A DNA stretch of 12,029 nt from positions 1 to 12,029 of the forward strand of contig JAPHSB010000238.1 in the NCBI GenBank assembly GCA_026193295.1, written 5' to 3'. Position 1 is the stretch's first letter; each line of letters begins with the position of its first letter. The notes below the pieces were generated by a model. That model did not search any database and was not told where the DNA came from. It saw only the letters and a program-made list of their open reading frames with translations. Below, in pieces: positions 1-6,387 of the stretch. Both the position numbers and the translations under genes were made by a program. This DNA comes from Lysobacterales bacterium. Its GTDB lineage: Bacteria > Pseudomonadota > Gammaproteobacteria > Xanthomonadales > SZUA-36.

Positions 1-1377
1 CAGCCAAATCCTGTAGTCACGATCCAGTTGCAGAGGCTGGGCCTGGAAGGAATACATCTGCCGTGTGGTTGCACTGCTGACGTCCCACTCGGCCTCGAAC
101 ACGACCGCTCCGGTTACATCATCGACCAAGCGCAGGGCGGCAATCGAGGGCGGGCCGGACTGCTGGTAGTAAGCCACCGCGAAGGTCTGAGCGAGTTCCG
201 TGCGAACCCGCGCGATCTCCGACTCCGGCAGGATGAAGCCATCGTGGCCGTTGCGGCCCAGTCCGCCATAATCGGCTCCCCAGCCTGGCAGACCATCGTG
301 GAAGCCCGCGGATGGCTCAACTTCAAGTGTCCAAGACGGCACCTGGTAGGTATGCGCGAAATACTCGTCCGTCGAGCCAATACCTCGATTCAGAAGGGTA
401 TTGCGCGCGGTTTCGAAGAAGTAGTACTTCCGCGCGTCGAACGCATGATGGTGATTGGCAAAGGTGGTCAGCAGGCGTTCCGTCAGGTTCGTCAAGCGGT
501 AATTGCTGTTTCGGACCCAGTAAAAGCGCTGCGAGTATGAATGCACATCGGTGTACATGCTGAGCCTGTTCACCGGGCCCAACTGCGCCGCGGTATCCAG
601 GACCCGGGTTTCCGGCTCTGACTGCGGCGCGGCGCCATGGTGGGACAGGAATGCCGGATTGGAGGACGATCGGTCGGGATTCGTGTTCCAGTAGGGCGCG
701 TTGTTGCGATTGAGGTCGACGCCAAGCAGGTGATCGCCCTGCGTCGACAGGTCCTCATCGGCGCCCAGCATGTTCTTGCGCCGCATGCGGCCATCGCGTG
801 GCCAAAATTCCGGGTCTTGTGGATCCGTGTTGATCCAGTTCCTGTCCGGAAACCGCTGGGTCTGCAGGAACCCATCAATGTTCATCACCGGGATGACCAC
901 CACGTTGGCGTTGTCGCGAAGATAGCTGATCAAGTGATGATCCTCCTCCGCCAGGGCCAGCAATTCGATGATGCCGGTGGCCACTTCCTGGGATTGCCAT
1001 TCCCGCGCATGGATTCCGCCATTGGTGAGCATGGCGTGTTCGGGTAAGCCGTAGGCCGTCATACGGTCCTCGTCGCCCAGTTGGTAGGCCCAGATGGTGC
1101 GGCCCATGCGGGTCTGGCCCAACTCGACGGCATGTGCCCAGTCCGTCGTGCTCGCCAGGTCCTGATGGCGGGCGTGGAGCCCGCTGTAGCTGCGAAAGCC
1201 GTCGAACGGCAAGGGCGTATCGACCGGTATCGGAACCGGGTAGCCCAATGCAATGCGGTCGGCATCGCTGGCCGGGGCGTATTCGACCCATTCGATGATC
1301 CGGGGATTCTGGGCTTCGAGGTCGTTGAGCCAAAGAATAACCAGCAATGGCAGAATCGTGACGAGAACGCCTGTCAT
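1..1377 (-). CDS. M14 zinc carboxypeptidase, partial (C-terminus beyond window)
   Basis: The frame stays open for 459 codons and runs off the left edge without a stop. It begins with a hydrophobic signal peptide or anchor (MTGVLVTILPLLVILWLND). The M14 zinc-carboxypeptidase active site is readable in order: HAREW gives the first two zinc ligands, His123 and Glu126; DLNRNN gives the substrate-binding Asn223-Arg224 pair (N144-R145 of carboxypeptidase A); DVHSYSQ gives the third zinc ligand, His279; GSTDEY (334-339) lies in the specificity-loop region; and TLEVEPS gives the likely catalytic Glu352 (E270 equivalent). The family removes C-terminal residues from peptides; here it should act in the periplasm or outside the cell. 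A new domain seems to begin after about residue 400, so a C-terminal accessory domain is likely. The ATG is 5 bp after the stop of the upstream gene, with GGGG just inside that gene, which implies co-transcription and translational coupling. M14 assignment is firm; substrate preference is unknown. Confidence 0.93.
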   Translation of the reverse strand, partial: MTGVLVTILPLLVILWLNDLEAQNPRIIEWVEYAPASDADRIALGYPVPIPVDTPLPFDGFRSYSGLHARHQDLASTTDWAHAVELGQTRMGRTIWAYQLGDEDRMTAYGLPEHAMLTNGGIHAREWQSQEVATGIIELLALAEEDHHLISYLRDNANVVVIPVMNIDGFLQTQRFPDRNWINTDPQDPEFWPRDGRMRRKNMLGADEDLSTQGDHLLGVDLNRNNAPYWNTNPDRSSSNPAFLSHHGAAPQSEPETRVLDTAAQLGPVNRLSMYTDVHSYSQRFYWVRNSNYRLTNLTERLLTTFANHHHAFDARKYYFFETARNTLLNRGIGSTDEYFAHTYQVPSWTLEVEPSAGFHDGLPGWGADYGGLGRNGHDGFILPESEIARVRTELAQTFAVAYYQQSGPPSIAALRLVDDVTGAVVFEAEWDVSSATTRQMYSFQAQPLQLDRDYRIWL

Positions 1378-1382
1378 GCGGT

Positions 1383-2435
1383 TCACTGCTCTGCCCCCTT
1401 TTCAACCTGGCGGGCCTGGATGGCCAGGGCGGCTCGCTTTTTCGCCAGCCCGGTATCCTGCGCCGCTATTTCGCGTAGCCGCCTTTGTACCTCCGGGTCC
1501 GGGCTGGCGCCGAGAACCAGGGCCGCGGCTGCGCCCAGGTTGCGGTCAGACAGCGCGCTGAACAGCATCTGCCGAACGGCGGGCTCATCCAGTCGAGCAG
1601 GCGCCAGATGGGCGATGGCCAGCGCCGCCTTGGTGTCGGAGCCCTGGCGCAGGGAATGATCCAGCAGGCCGATACATTCTTCGGCGCTCAATTCGCGGGC
1701 AGCCGCCTGCAGGGCCTGCGACAGCTCAGGCCCGCCGCCGTGCGCAATTGCCTGCTGCAGCAGCTTCGTATCGCCGCTGCGCAGGCCGGCCCGGGCCGTG
1801 AGCAGCGTCAGTTCGGGCCTTTCTTCCAGCCGCGCAAGGGCCGCCTGGCCGAGGCCGCGAAGCTCCGTATCGGAAGCGAATTCCAGCGCATCTACGAAGC
1901 CCCGGCGCCCGGCCTGATTTTCCGCCAGGTAGGCACTCACCCATGAATCCGCCGGGCCGCGTGACAGTTTTCCGGCATGCGCCGCCGCCTGTTGTCGATA
2001 CCAGTGGTTGCGCACCCCGGCCGCGGCAGCCGTGACGTTAAACAGAGGCACAGCTATATCCGAATGCTCCTCGTGTGCGACCAGGGCATGGGCTTCGTAG
2101 GTGGACAAGTATTCAAGCACCTCGGGCGCTACCGTGTTCGGGTCGAGATCACCCAACCCCACAGTGAAGCTGAACACAAGGTAGTCCTGAGCGGGTGGCG
2201 GCAGGGCGGGGTCTTGCTCGATCGCCAGCAGGGACTCCAGCAATTTGGTGCTGCTGCCCTCGTGTGCCATTTGATACAGGGGCTTCAGCCGGTCCTGAAT
2301 ATCGGCTTTGTCGATTGCGTGCAGTGCCAGGGTACGATCCCAGTTTGGCGCCGGAACGTCAGCCTGGGTGGCAACAACCCAAGTGAACTGGAGAAGAAAA
2401 AATACGAGATATGAACGATTGATCGATGCATTCAT
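1383..2435 (-). CDS. Secreted helical (HEAT-like) protein of unknown function
   Basis: A 350-residue protein if translation starts at the ATG at 2435. That start places a clean signal peptide at the N-terminus (MNASINRSYLVFFLLQFTW, cleavage predicted after ATQA). The frame is open upstream to 2486, but the extra 17 residues put a polar stretch before the signal peptide, so I prefer the shorter form; an ATG at 2447 is also possible. The mature protein is rich in Ala, Leu, Glu and Arg and appears almost wholly alpha-helical. In its last third (about residues 230-345) there are helix pairs of roughly 30 residues, such as ALSDRNLGAAAALVLGASP, which look like HEAT or similar solenoid repeats. No catalytic motif is visible. 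It precedes the M14 carboxypeptidase by 5 bp and is surely co-transcribed with it, so a scaffold, inhibitor or partner role is possible but unproven. Confidence 0.85.
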   Translation of the reverse strand: MNASINRSYLVFFLLQFTWVVATQADVPAPNWDRTLALHAIDKADIQDRLKPLYQMAHEGSSTKLLESLLAIEQDPALPPPAQDYLVFSFTVGLGDLDPNTVAPEVLEYLSTYEAHALVAHEEHSDIAVPLFNVTAAAAGVRNHWYRQQAAAHAGKLSRGPADSWVSAYLAENQAGRRGFVDALEFASDTELRGLGQAALARLEERPELTLLTARAGLRSGDTKLLQQAIAHGGGPELSQALQAAARELSAEECIGLLDHSLRQGSDTKAALAIAHLAPARLDEPAVRQMLFSALSDRNLGAAAALVLGASPDPEVQRRLREIAAQDTGLAKKRAALAIQARQVEKGAEQ

Positions 2436-2472
2436 GGCGCAACCCATCTCTGCAGCTGTGTGAGCGAGCGAT

Positions 2473-2504
2473 GATCTCTTTCTCACTAGGGATCTCTCTC
2501 ACTA
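2473..2504. repeat. Imperfect tandem direct repeat upstream of the helical-protein/M14 operon
   Basis: GATCTCTTTCTCACTA (2473-2488) is followed after GG by GATCTCTCTCACTA (2491-2504), the same unit with two bases deleted; the unit starts are 18 bp apart. It lies 38-69 bp upstream of the chosen start of the leftward operon, overlapping where its promoter or 5' leader should be. A double operator for a regulator is plausible. It could also be a low-complexity CT-rich duplication, because the unit is rich in TCTC. Confidence 0.5.
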
Positions 2505-2616
2505 TGATGGACCGATCGCGTTCGTTTTGGTAGGCAACCCTCAATCAGCCATGACATTCCGACCCGGGGCCACTGCGCCAACGCCGGCGCCAATACCGGT
2601 CAACTACTGACGTAGA

Positions 2617-2640
2617 CTGTCACCACGCTGCGTTCTGTCA
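2617..2640 (+). promoter_or_regulatory. Tandem CTGTCA boxes, possible activator sites for the sigma-54 promoter
   Basis: CTGTCA occurs at 2617-2622 and again at 2635-2640, in the same orientation with starts 18 bp apart. Measured from the inferred sigma-54 start near 2735, these lie at about -118 and -100. From memory, PilR of Pseudomonas aeruginosa binds several same-orientation boxes ending in (C/G)TGTC between roughly -120 and -80 of pilA, so position and core sequence agree with a PilR-like enhancer-binding protein. A six-base repeat is short and may be chance. Confidence 0.35.
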
Positions 2641-2707
2641 TGCGGGGCACTTTAGATTGATATCTTATCTATATGAAAAATAAGACTAAAATATTCATGC
2701 TAGACAC

Positions 2708-2724
2708 TTGGTACGAACCGTGCA
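2708..2724 (+). promoter_or_regulatory. Sigma-54 (-24/-12) promoter for the small secreted protein
   Basis: TTGGTACGAACCGTGCA matches the RpoN consensus YTGGCACGRNNNTTGCW at all but two specified positions (T for C after GG, and G for T before TGC). The invariant GG (2710-2711) and GC (2722-2723) have the required spacing. Transcription would start about 12 bases after the GC, near 2735, leaving a leader of about 44 bases before the ATG at 2779. The AT-rich DNA and tandem boxes upstream fit the usual architecture of activator sites and a bendable spacer. This is a pattern match read by eye. Confidence 0.6.
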
Positions 2725-2739
2725 TGTTAAGAGTGGAAC

Positions 2740-2756
2740 GGAAAATCGGATTTTCC
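2740..2756. repeat. Perfect 8-bp inverted repeat in the leader of the small secreted protein
   Basis: GGAAAATC, one central G, then GATTTTCC: a 17-bp palindrome. It falls just after the predicted sigma-54 transcription start and 12 bp before the ribosome binding site. The one-base centre makes a tight RNA hairpin unlikely without opening inner pairs, so a DNA operator for a dimeric repressor is the better guess. The outer pairs could still form a weak leader hairpin. Confidence 0.5.
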
Positions 2757-2778
2757 TGAACACGTAATGGAGGACGAC

Positions 2779-3114
2779 ATGCGCAAGATCATTTCTCTGG
2801 GATTATCTTCCACTCTGGTAGCCCTGCTGGCTTCGGCTGATGTTCTCGCCGCAAACAGGGTCACGCCAGTTTACGGGGCGAGCCATGCCACTCGTGGAGC
2901 GTGCAATGTGACGGGTGATCAAGCAACGGTTTCCGACTGCCTGAAGGGCAGGGACCTCGAGCGACAGAAGTCCACCGCAAATACCGCGGCCCAATCCAGG
3001 CCCCGCACGACCACGCGGGTTCACCTGGATGACTACCAAAGGCTCCCTGAGACGGTGAACAAGCGTTACCGGACGACACCGTTGGTGCTGGGCAAAGACA
3101 ACCGACCCCAATAA
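2779..3114 (+). CDS. Small secreted protein of unknown function
   Basis: A 111-residue protein. The frame also has an ATG at 2767, but GGAGG at 2769-2773 sits 5 bases before the ATG at 2779 and decides the start. The N-terminus is a typical Sec signal peptide (MRKIISLGLSSTLVALLASA, cleavage likely after DVLA or shortly beyond), giving a mature product of about 87 residues. The mature part has two cysteines 12 residues apart, in GACNVTG and SDCLKGRD, which could form a disulfide. The rest is polar, rich in Arg and Thr, and probably partly disordered. I recognise no family. It lacks a prepilin peptidase site (no GFTLIE-type sequence), so it is not a type IV pilin despite its sigma-54 promoter. 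It stands alone: the next gene is on the opposite strand. Confidence 0.8.
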   Translation: MRKIISLGLSSTLVALLASADVLAANRVTPVYGASHATRGACNVTGDQATVSDCLKGRDLERQKSTANTAAQSRPRTTTRVHLDDYQRLPETVNKRYRTTPLVLGKDNRPQ

Positions 3115-3179
3115 ACCGACACTGTTTTTAGGGCCGGAGTTGATACCCGCCTTCGTCGTAAAGGAGGGCAGGGGTCGGA

Positions 3180-3818
3180 TCAGCTCTCTGAAGCGGCTGA
3201 CTGTGAGCTAGGCGCGTAGTAAGCAGCGACGCGAGGGTCGGCCTCGATACGCGCCTGGTGCTCGACGAGATTCGGCGCGATCCGGTCCACCAGGTCTTTC
3301 GGTACATGATCGAGGCTGCCTGACCTCAGCCAGCGTGTCTGCATCAATACTTTGAGGTCGGCCACGGTCATGCGGTCGTCAGCGAAGTAGCGGCCGCCGC
3401 CGCGTTCCAGCAGTGCACTCAGGCCTTTCAGAAACGTTGTCAGCCAGCCACCGACGAGCTTTTCGCGCGCCGTCCGAAGTTCTTCTCCCTCCAGGCCAAA
3501 TGTTGCTCCGATGTGGTGACTGATATCCTCGACCGCGTCCAGCGTTTCGTCACAATACAGCGCCTGCAGGTCATCCGCCGGGTACAGCCCCGCCATCTTG
3601 CCGATATAGCGGCTGATGGCATTGGACTGGCTCACCGCCACGCCATCGATTTCAAGTATGGGGAGCGCGTTGAAAGGGGTTTCCTGTCGCATCCTGCTGA
3701 ACTCTGCAAACGACACACGCTTGTCTTCGAACTCGATCCCCACTGCGTGCAATGCGATTCGGATGGGCTCCCCGCGCCCGCCGGCGAAATCGAAATAGGT
3801 CAGTTTGTAGCTCGTCAT
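3180..3818 (-). CDS. Glutathione S-transferase, sigma/alpha-like Tyr-type
   Basis: A 212-residue cytosolic glutathione transferase, the usual length. The thioredoxin-like N-terminal domain (about 1-80) has the Tyr-class start YKLTYFDFAGGRGEPIRI with the likely catalytic Tyr8 and Arg15, the cis-proline Pro53 in LPILEIDG, and the gamma-glutamyl-binding Gln64-Ser65 in QSNAISRYIGK. The helical C-terminal domain (about 85-205) follows, with VADLKVLMQTRWLRSG near the usual conserved Asp of that domain. The family joins glutathione to electrophiles, or isomerises or reduces substrates; the substrate here is unknown. GGAGG stands 7 bases before the ATG, so the start is secure. It is divergent from the amidase across 137 bp, and ChaC, which breaks glutathione down, is two genes away. 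Confidence 0.94.
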   Translation of the reverse strand: MTSYKLTYFDFAGGRGEPIRIALHAVGIEFEDKRVSFAEFSRMRQETPFNALPILEIDGVAVSQSNAISRYIGKMAGLYPADDLQALYCDETLDAVEDISHHIGATFGLEGEELRTAREKLVGGWLTTFLKGLSALLERGGGRYFADDRMTVADLKVLMQTRWLRSGSLDHVPKDLVDRIAPNLVEHQARIEADPRVAAYYAPSSQSAASES

Positions 3819-3844
3819 TGCAGCGCCTCCGATGCGTGTGGCCG

Positions 3845-3853
3845 ATATTAGCA
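3845..3853 (-). promoter_or_regulatory. Possible extended -10 promoter for the GST gene
   Basis: On the minus strand the bases read TGCTAATAT, an extended -10 (TGn) joined to TAATAT (4 of 6 consensus). It ends 26 bases upstream of the GST start codon, which would give a short leader containing the GGAGG. There is no good -35. For the divergent amidase, only a weak TTTACT (3897-3902) with a poor -10 (AAGTAT) is seen. Confidence 0.35.
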
Positions 3854-3955
3854 GTTCACAGGTACGAATATACGGATTGCGTTCGGGCCCGAGGCTTTTA
3901 CTCCGACCCTAAATGCTGCAAGTATTGTCCAGGATATTTGCATATGGAGGCAGCT

Positions 3956-5755
3956 ATGAGCCACAGCGACAGAACCCTGATTGAACGCCGCAACCTGCTG
4001 GCCGGCCTGCTGGCGACGGCCGGGGGCGCTGCGGTGGCGGGCTGCGCGCCGCGCGCGGCGCAGACCGATCCAATCTGGGCAGGGTTCGACGAACGCATCA
4101 CCGAGCGCACTTTGGCTGAGGCTGAAAAACTGCTCGGCCTGCAGTTCACAGAGGCGGAGCGGCGTCTGATGTTGGGCGGGGAGGCGGTCGAGATCGAAAA
4201 AGGATTGTTCAGCAGCCGCGTGGCTGATATCCGGCATTGGCGCGAAATCGACAAGCCCAACGGATTGGCGCCGGCCACGGTATTCGACCCGCGATTGCCC
4301 GGTGTCGAGTACGCCGCGCAGTTGAATTCAGTGACGTTGTTCGACGAAGCGATGGCGGACCGTCCGGTGTCCGCGGAGGACGCAGTGTTCGCCTCGTTGA
4401 AGCAGCTGGCGCACTGGATGGACCGTGGGCAATTGACCAGCGTGGAGCTGACCGAACTGTACCTCGATCGGATTGCTCGATACGACGGGCAGCTAAAGAG
4501 TTTTATCACGGTCACTCCGGAGTTGGCCCACCAGCAGGCCGTCGCGGCCGATCGGGAGCGGGCCGCCGGCCGGCTCCGGGGACCGCTGCACGGCATCCCC
4601 TATGGACTGAAGGATCTGGCGGACACGGCCGGCATACCTACCACGTGGGGGGCCATGCCCTACCGCGAACGCGTGCCGGATACGGATGCTGCGGTCACCC
4701 GGCGGATGCGTGAGGCCGGAGCCGTGCTGCTGGGCAAGACTGCGCTTGGCGCCCTGGCCTGGGGCGAGGTCTGGTTCGGTGGTGAAACGCGCAACCCCTG
4801 GAACCTGGCAGAAGGTTCGTCGGGTTCGTCGGCCGGCTCCGCTGCGGCGACCGCCGCGGGACTGTGTGCGTTCGCTATCGGCACCGAAACCTGGGGTTCG
4901 ATCGTATCGCCATCTGAACGCTGCGGCGTGGCCGGCTTGAGGCCGACGTTCGGGCGCGTGTCCCGCGCCGGGGCGATGGCGCTGTGCTGGTCGCTCGACA
5001 AGATCGGGCCAATCTGCCGCTATGCCGAGGACACAGCGTTGGTGCTGGCGGCGCTGAACGGCTATGACCCCGCGGATGCGGGCTCGCTGGCGCACGGCTT
5101 TGCCTATGACGGCAACCAGCGGCTGGCTGGCATGACGGTCGGATACGACCCGCGCAAGCTGGAGAAGGAAGAGGCCACCACATCCGATCGTGCCGCGTTC
5201 GAGGCGCTGCAAGAAAGCGGTGTTCGGCTGGTGGAACTGGAGTTGCCTTCAATGCCATGGGAGGTTATCGGCCCGCTGCTGGAAGTGGAGGCGGCCGCCG
5301 CGTTCGAGACCCTGACGCTGTCAAACCAGGACGAGGACATGCGCCGCCAGATTGCGGATGCATGGCCGAACGTGTTTCGGGCCGCCCGCTTCCATGGCGC
5401 AGTCGATTTCGTCCAGTGCGGACGGATTAGGCGCCTGATCATGCAGGAACTGCACACCGCGTTCAGCCAGGTCGACGTGTTCTTCGCCCCGGCTGACGAC
5501 GAGATAACTGCCCTGACGAACCTGTCCGGGCATCCGACACTGGCGTTGCGCGGTGGCTTCGAGCAGTCACGGAGCCGGGCCATTTACGGCATGACGCAAA
5601 ACGACGAAACCGGACCGCTGCACAGCGTGCCGGATTCCATCCATCTGTGGTCCGGTTTATTCCGGGAAGGATCCCTGATCGCCGTGGCGCGCGCATTGGA
5701 GCAAACGCTCGATCCGCAATCCGGATGGAGCACTCGGCGCCCACCGTTGGGCTGA
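3956..5755 (+). CDS. Tat-exported lipoprotein amidase (amidase signature family)
   Basis: A 599-residue enzyme. The frame is open upstream to 3752, but GGAGG at 3946-3950 lies 5 bases before the ATG at 3956, and this start puts a Tat-type signal at the N-terminus: twin arginine IERRNLL (Arg11-Arg12), a hydrophobic run, and lipobox VAGC with Cys30. It is probably a lipoprotein exported folded. A helical segment (about 35-135) precedes the catalytic domain. The Ser-cisSer-Lys triad is readable: Lys219 in PYGLKDLAD, Ser291 in GSSAGSAAA, and nucleophile Ser315 in GTETWGSIVSPS, with Ser291 and Ser315 24 residues apart as in fatty acid amide hydrolase. The motif has Trp where T-G-G-S-I is usual. 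The family hydrolyses carbon-nitrogen amides. Export and the absence of gatB/gatC nearby argue against GatA. Substrate unknown; a peptide or glutathione-related amide is only a guess from neighbours. Confidence 0.93.
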   Translation: MSHSDRTLIERRNLLAGLLATAGGAAVAGCAPRAAQTDPIWAGFDERITERTLAEAEKLLGLQFTEAERRLMLGGEAVEIEKGLFSSRVADIRHWREIDKPNGLAPATVFDPRLPGVEYAAQLNSVTLFDEAMADRPVSAEDAVFASLKQLAHWMDRGQLTSVELTELYLDRIARYDGQLKSFITVTPELAHQQAVAADRERAAGRLRGPLHGIPYGLKDLADTAGIPTTWGAMPYRERVPDTDAAVTRRMREAGAVLLGKTALGALAWGEVWFGGETRNPWNLAEGSSGSSAGSAAATAAGLCAFAIGTETWGSIVSPSERCGVAGLRPTFGRVSRAGAMALCWSLDKIGPICRYAEDTALVLAALNGYDPADAGSLAHGFAYDGNQRLAGMTVGYDPRKLEKEEATTSDRAAFEALQESGVRLVELELPSMPWEVIGPLLEVEAAAAFETLTLSNQDEDMRRQIADAWPNVFRAARFHGAVDFVQCGRIRRLIMQELHTAFSQVDVFFAPADDEITALTNLSGHPTLALRGGFEQSRSRAIYGMTQNDETGPLHSVPDSIHLWSGLFREGSLIAVARALEQTLDPQSGWSTRRPPLG

Positions 5756-5810
5756 AGCGATGTATAAGCCGAATACGGTTTTCCTTGCTGACCGATTTTT
5801 GCCCTGAGAC

Positions 5811-6353
5811 ATGACCATCTCACAGCCTACCTGGGTATTTGGCTACGGATCGCTGATCTGGAAGCAGGACTTCCCCTTTCTCGAAACTCGGCCCGCCCGG
5901 ATCATCGGCTGGCAGCGGCGCTTCTGGCAGGGTTCGCACGATCATCGCGGCGTGCCGCAGGACGCGGGGAGGGTTGTGACGCTGGTGGCGGCGCCGGGCG
6001 AGCCCTGTGACGGGCGCGCCTTCCTGGTTGAACCTGAAGTATTCGAGCACCTGGATCACCGCGAGAAGAACGGCTACCAGCGGATTGCCGTGGACATTCT
6101 GTTCGCCTCCGGGCGGGCCAGGGGTGTCGTGTACCGGGCATCCGAGGACAACGTGGCCTTCCTTGGCCCCGCGCCATTGCAGGAGATGGCCGAGCAAATC
6201 AACCGGTGCTCAGGACCCAGTGGTTCCAATCGGGACTATGTGCTGAAACTGGCCCTTGCCTTGCGCGAACTGGGCTATGAGGACCCTCATGTGTTCCAAG
6301 TGGAATCCTGGGTTCTTCAGCCCCAGGCGAGCCGGGCCGGCAAAACAGTGTAG
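5811..6353 (+). CDS. chaC: ChaC-type glutathione-specific gamma-glutamylcyclotransferase
   Basis: A 180-residue ChaC-family protein. The hallmark VFGYGSLIWK (residues 9-18) forms the gamma-glutamyl-binding loop, followed by the family pattern IIGWQRRFWQGSHDHRG, and then LDHREKNGY, whose Glu85 is the expected catalytic acid. The enzyme converts glutathione to 5-oxoproline and cysteinylglycine in the cytosol. The ATG at 5811 has only a weak upstream purine stretch (TGAG), so translation may be modest or partly coupled. It starts 55 bp after the amidase stop on the same strand with no strong terminator between, so joint transcription is likely. A GST gene lies on the other side of the amidase, giving a small glutathione-linked neighbourhood. 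Assignment to the ChaC family is firm; no calcium/proton antiporter ChaA is in view. Confidence 0.93.
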   Translation: MTISQPTWVFGYGSLIWKQDFPFLETRPARIIGWQRRFWQGSHDHRGVPQDAGRVVTLVAAPGEPCDGRAFLVEPEVFEHLDHREKNGYQRIAVDILFASGRARGVVYRASEDNVAFLGPAPLQEMAEQINRCSGPSGSNRDYVLKLALALRELGYEDPHVFQVESWVLQPQASRAGKTV

Positions 6354-6387
6354 TTTGCGTCGAGAACAGTCTTGCCAGCGCTTGTGT

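Larger units (their letters stand above)
2436..2778. other. 343-bp intergenic regulatory region between divergent genes
   Basis: No credible gene lies in this stretch. Going left to right it holds a direct repeat near the helical-protein gene (2473-2504), a GC-rich section with tandem CTGTCA boxes (2617-2640), an abruptly AT-rich segment (about 2651-2700), a sigma-54 type promoter (2708-2724), and a perfect palindrome in the leader of the small secreted protein (2740-2756). The AT-rich segment contains TTGATA (2657-2662), a partial match to the reverse of the IHF consensus core, with two mismatches in its AA half. I could not find a convincing sigma-70 promoter for the leftward operon; CATAGT (2506-2501) is a weak -10 candidate without a matching -35. 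Confidence 0.6.

Noticed and set aside
875..1405. 176-codon open frame on the minus strand
   Set aside because: It is another frame of the M14 carboxypeptidase. The true frame has all zinc-ligand motifs and runs off the left edge without a stop.
2767..2778. Upstream ATG of the small secreted protein
   Set aside because: The GGAGG ribosome site overlaps this ATG; the next ATG is correctly spaced and begins the signal peptide.
2779..3114. Type IV pilin, suggested by the sigma-54 promoter and PilR-like boxes
   Set aside because: There is no prepilin leader with Gly-Phe and Glu at +5; the N-terminus is an ordinary Sec signal peptide.
3115..3179. Rho-independent terminator between the small protein and GST
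   Set aside because: Possible stems (ACCCGCCTTC against GGAGGGCAGGGGT) are badly mismatched and no T-run follows.
3752..3955. 68-residue N-terminal extension of the amidase
   Set aside because: It overlaps the start of the divergent GST gene and would bury the Tat lipoprotein signal; GGAGG marks the ATG at 3956.
3956..5755. GatA subunit of the tRNA amidotransferase
   Set aside because: It carries an export signal and lipobox, a long N-terminal extension, and no gatB or gatC is adjacent.
5756..5810. Terminator between the amidase and chaC
   Set aside because: CGGT and ACCG could pair before ATTTTT, but the stem is only 4 bp with an 11-base loop, too weak to argue against read-through.
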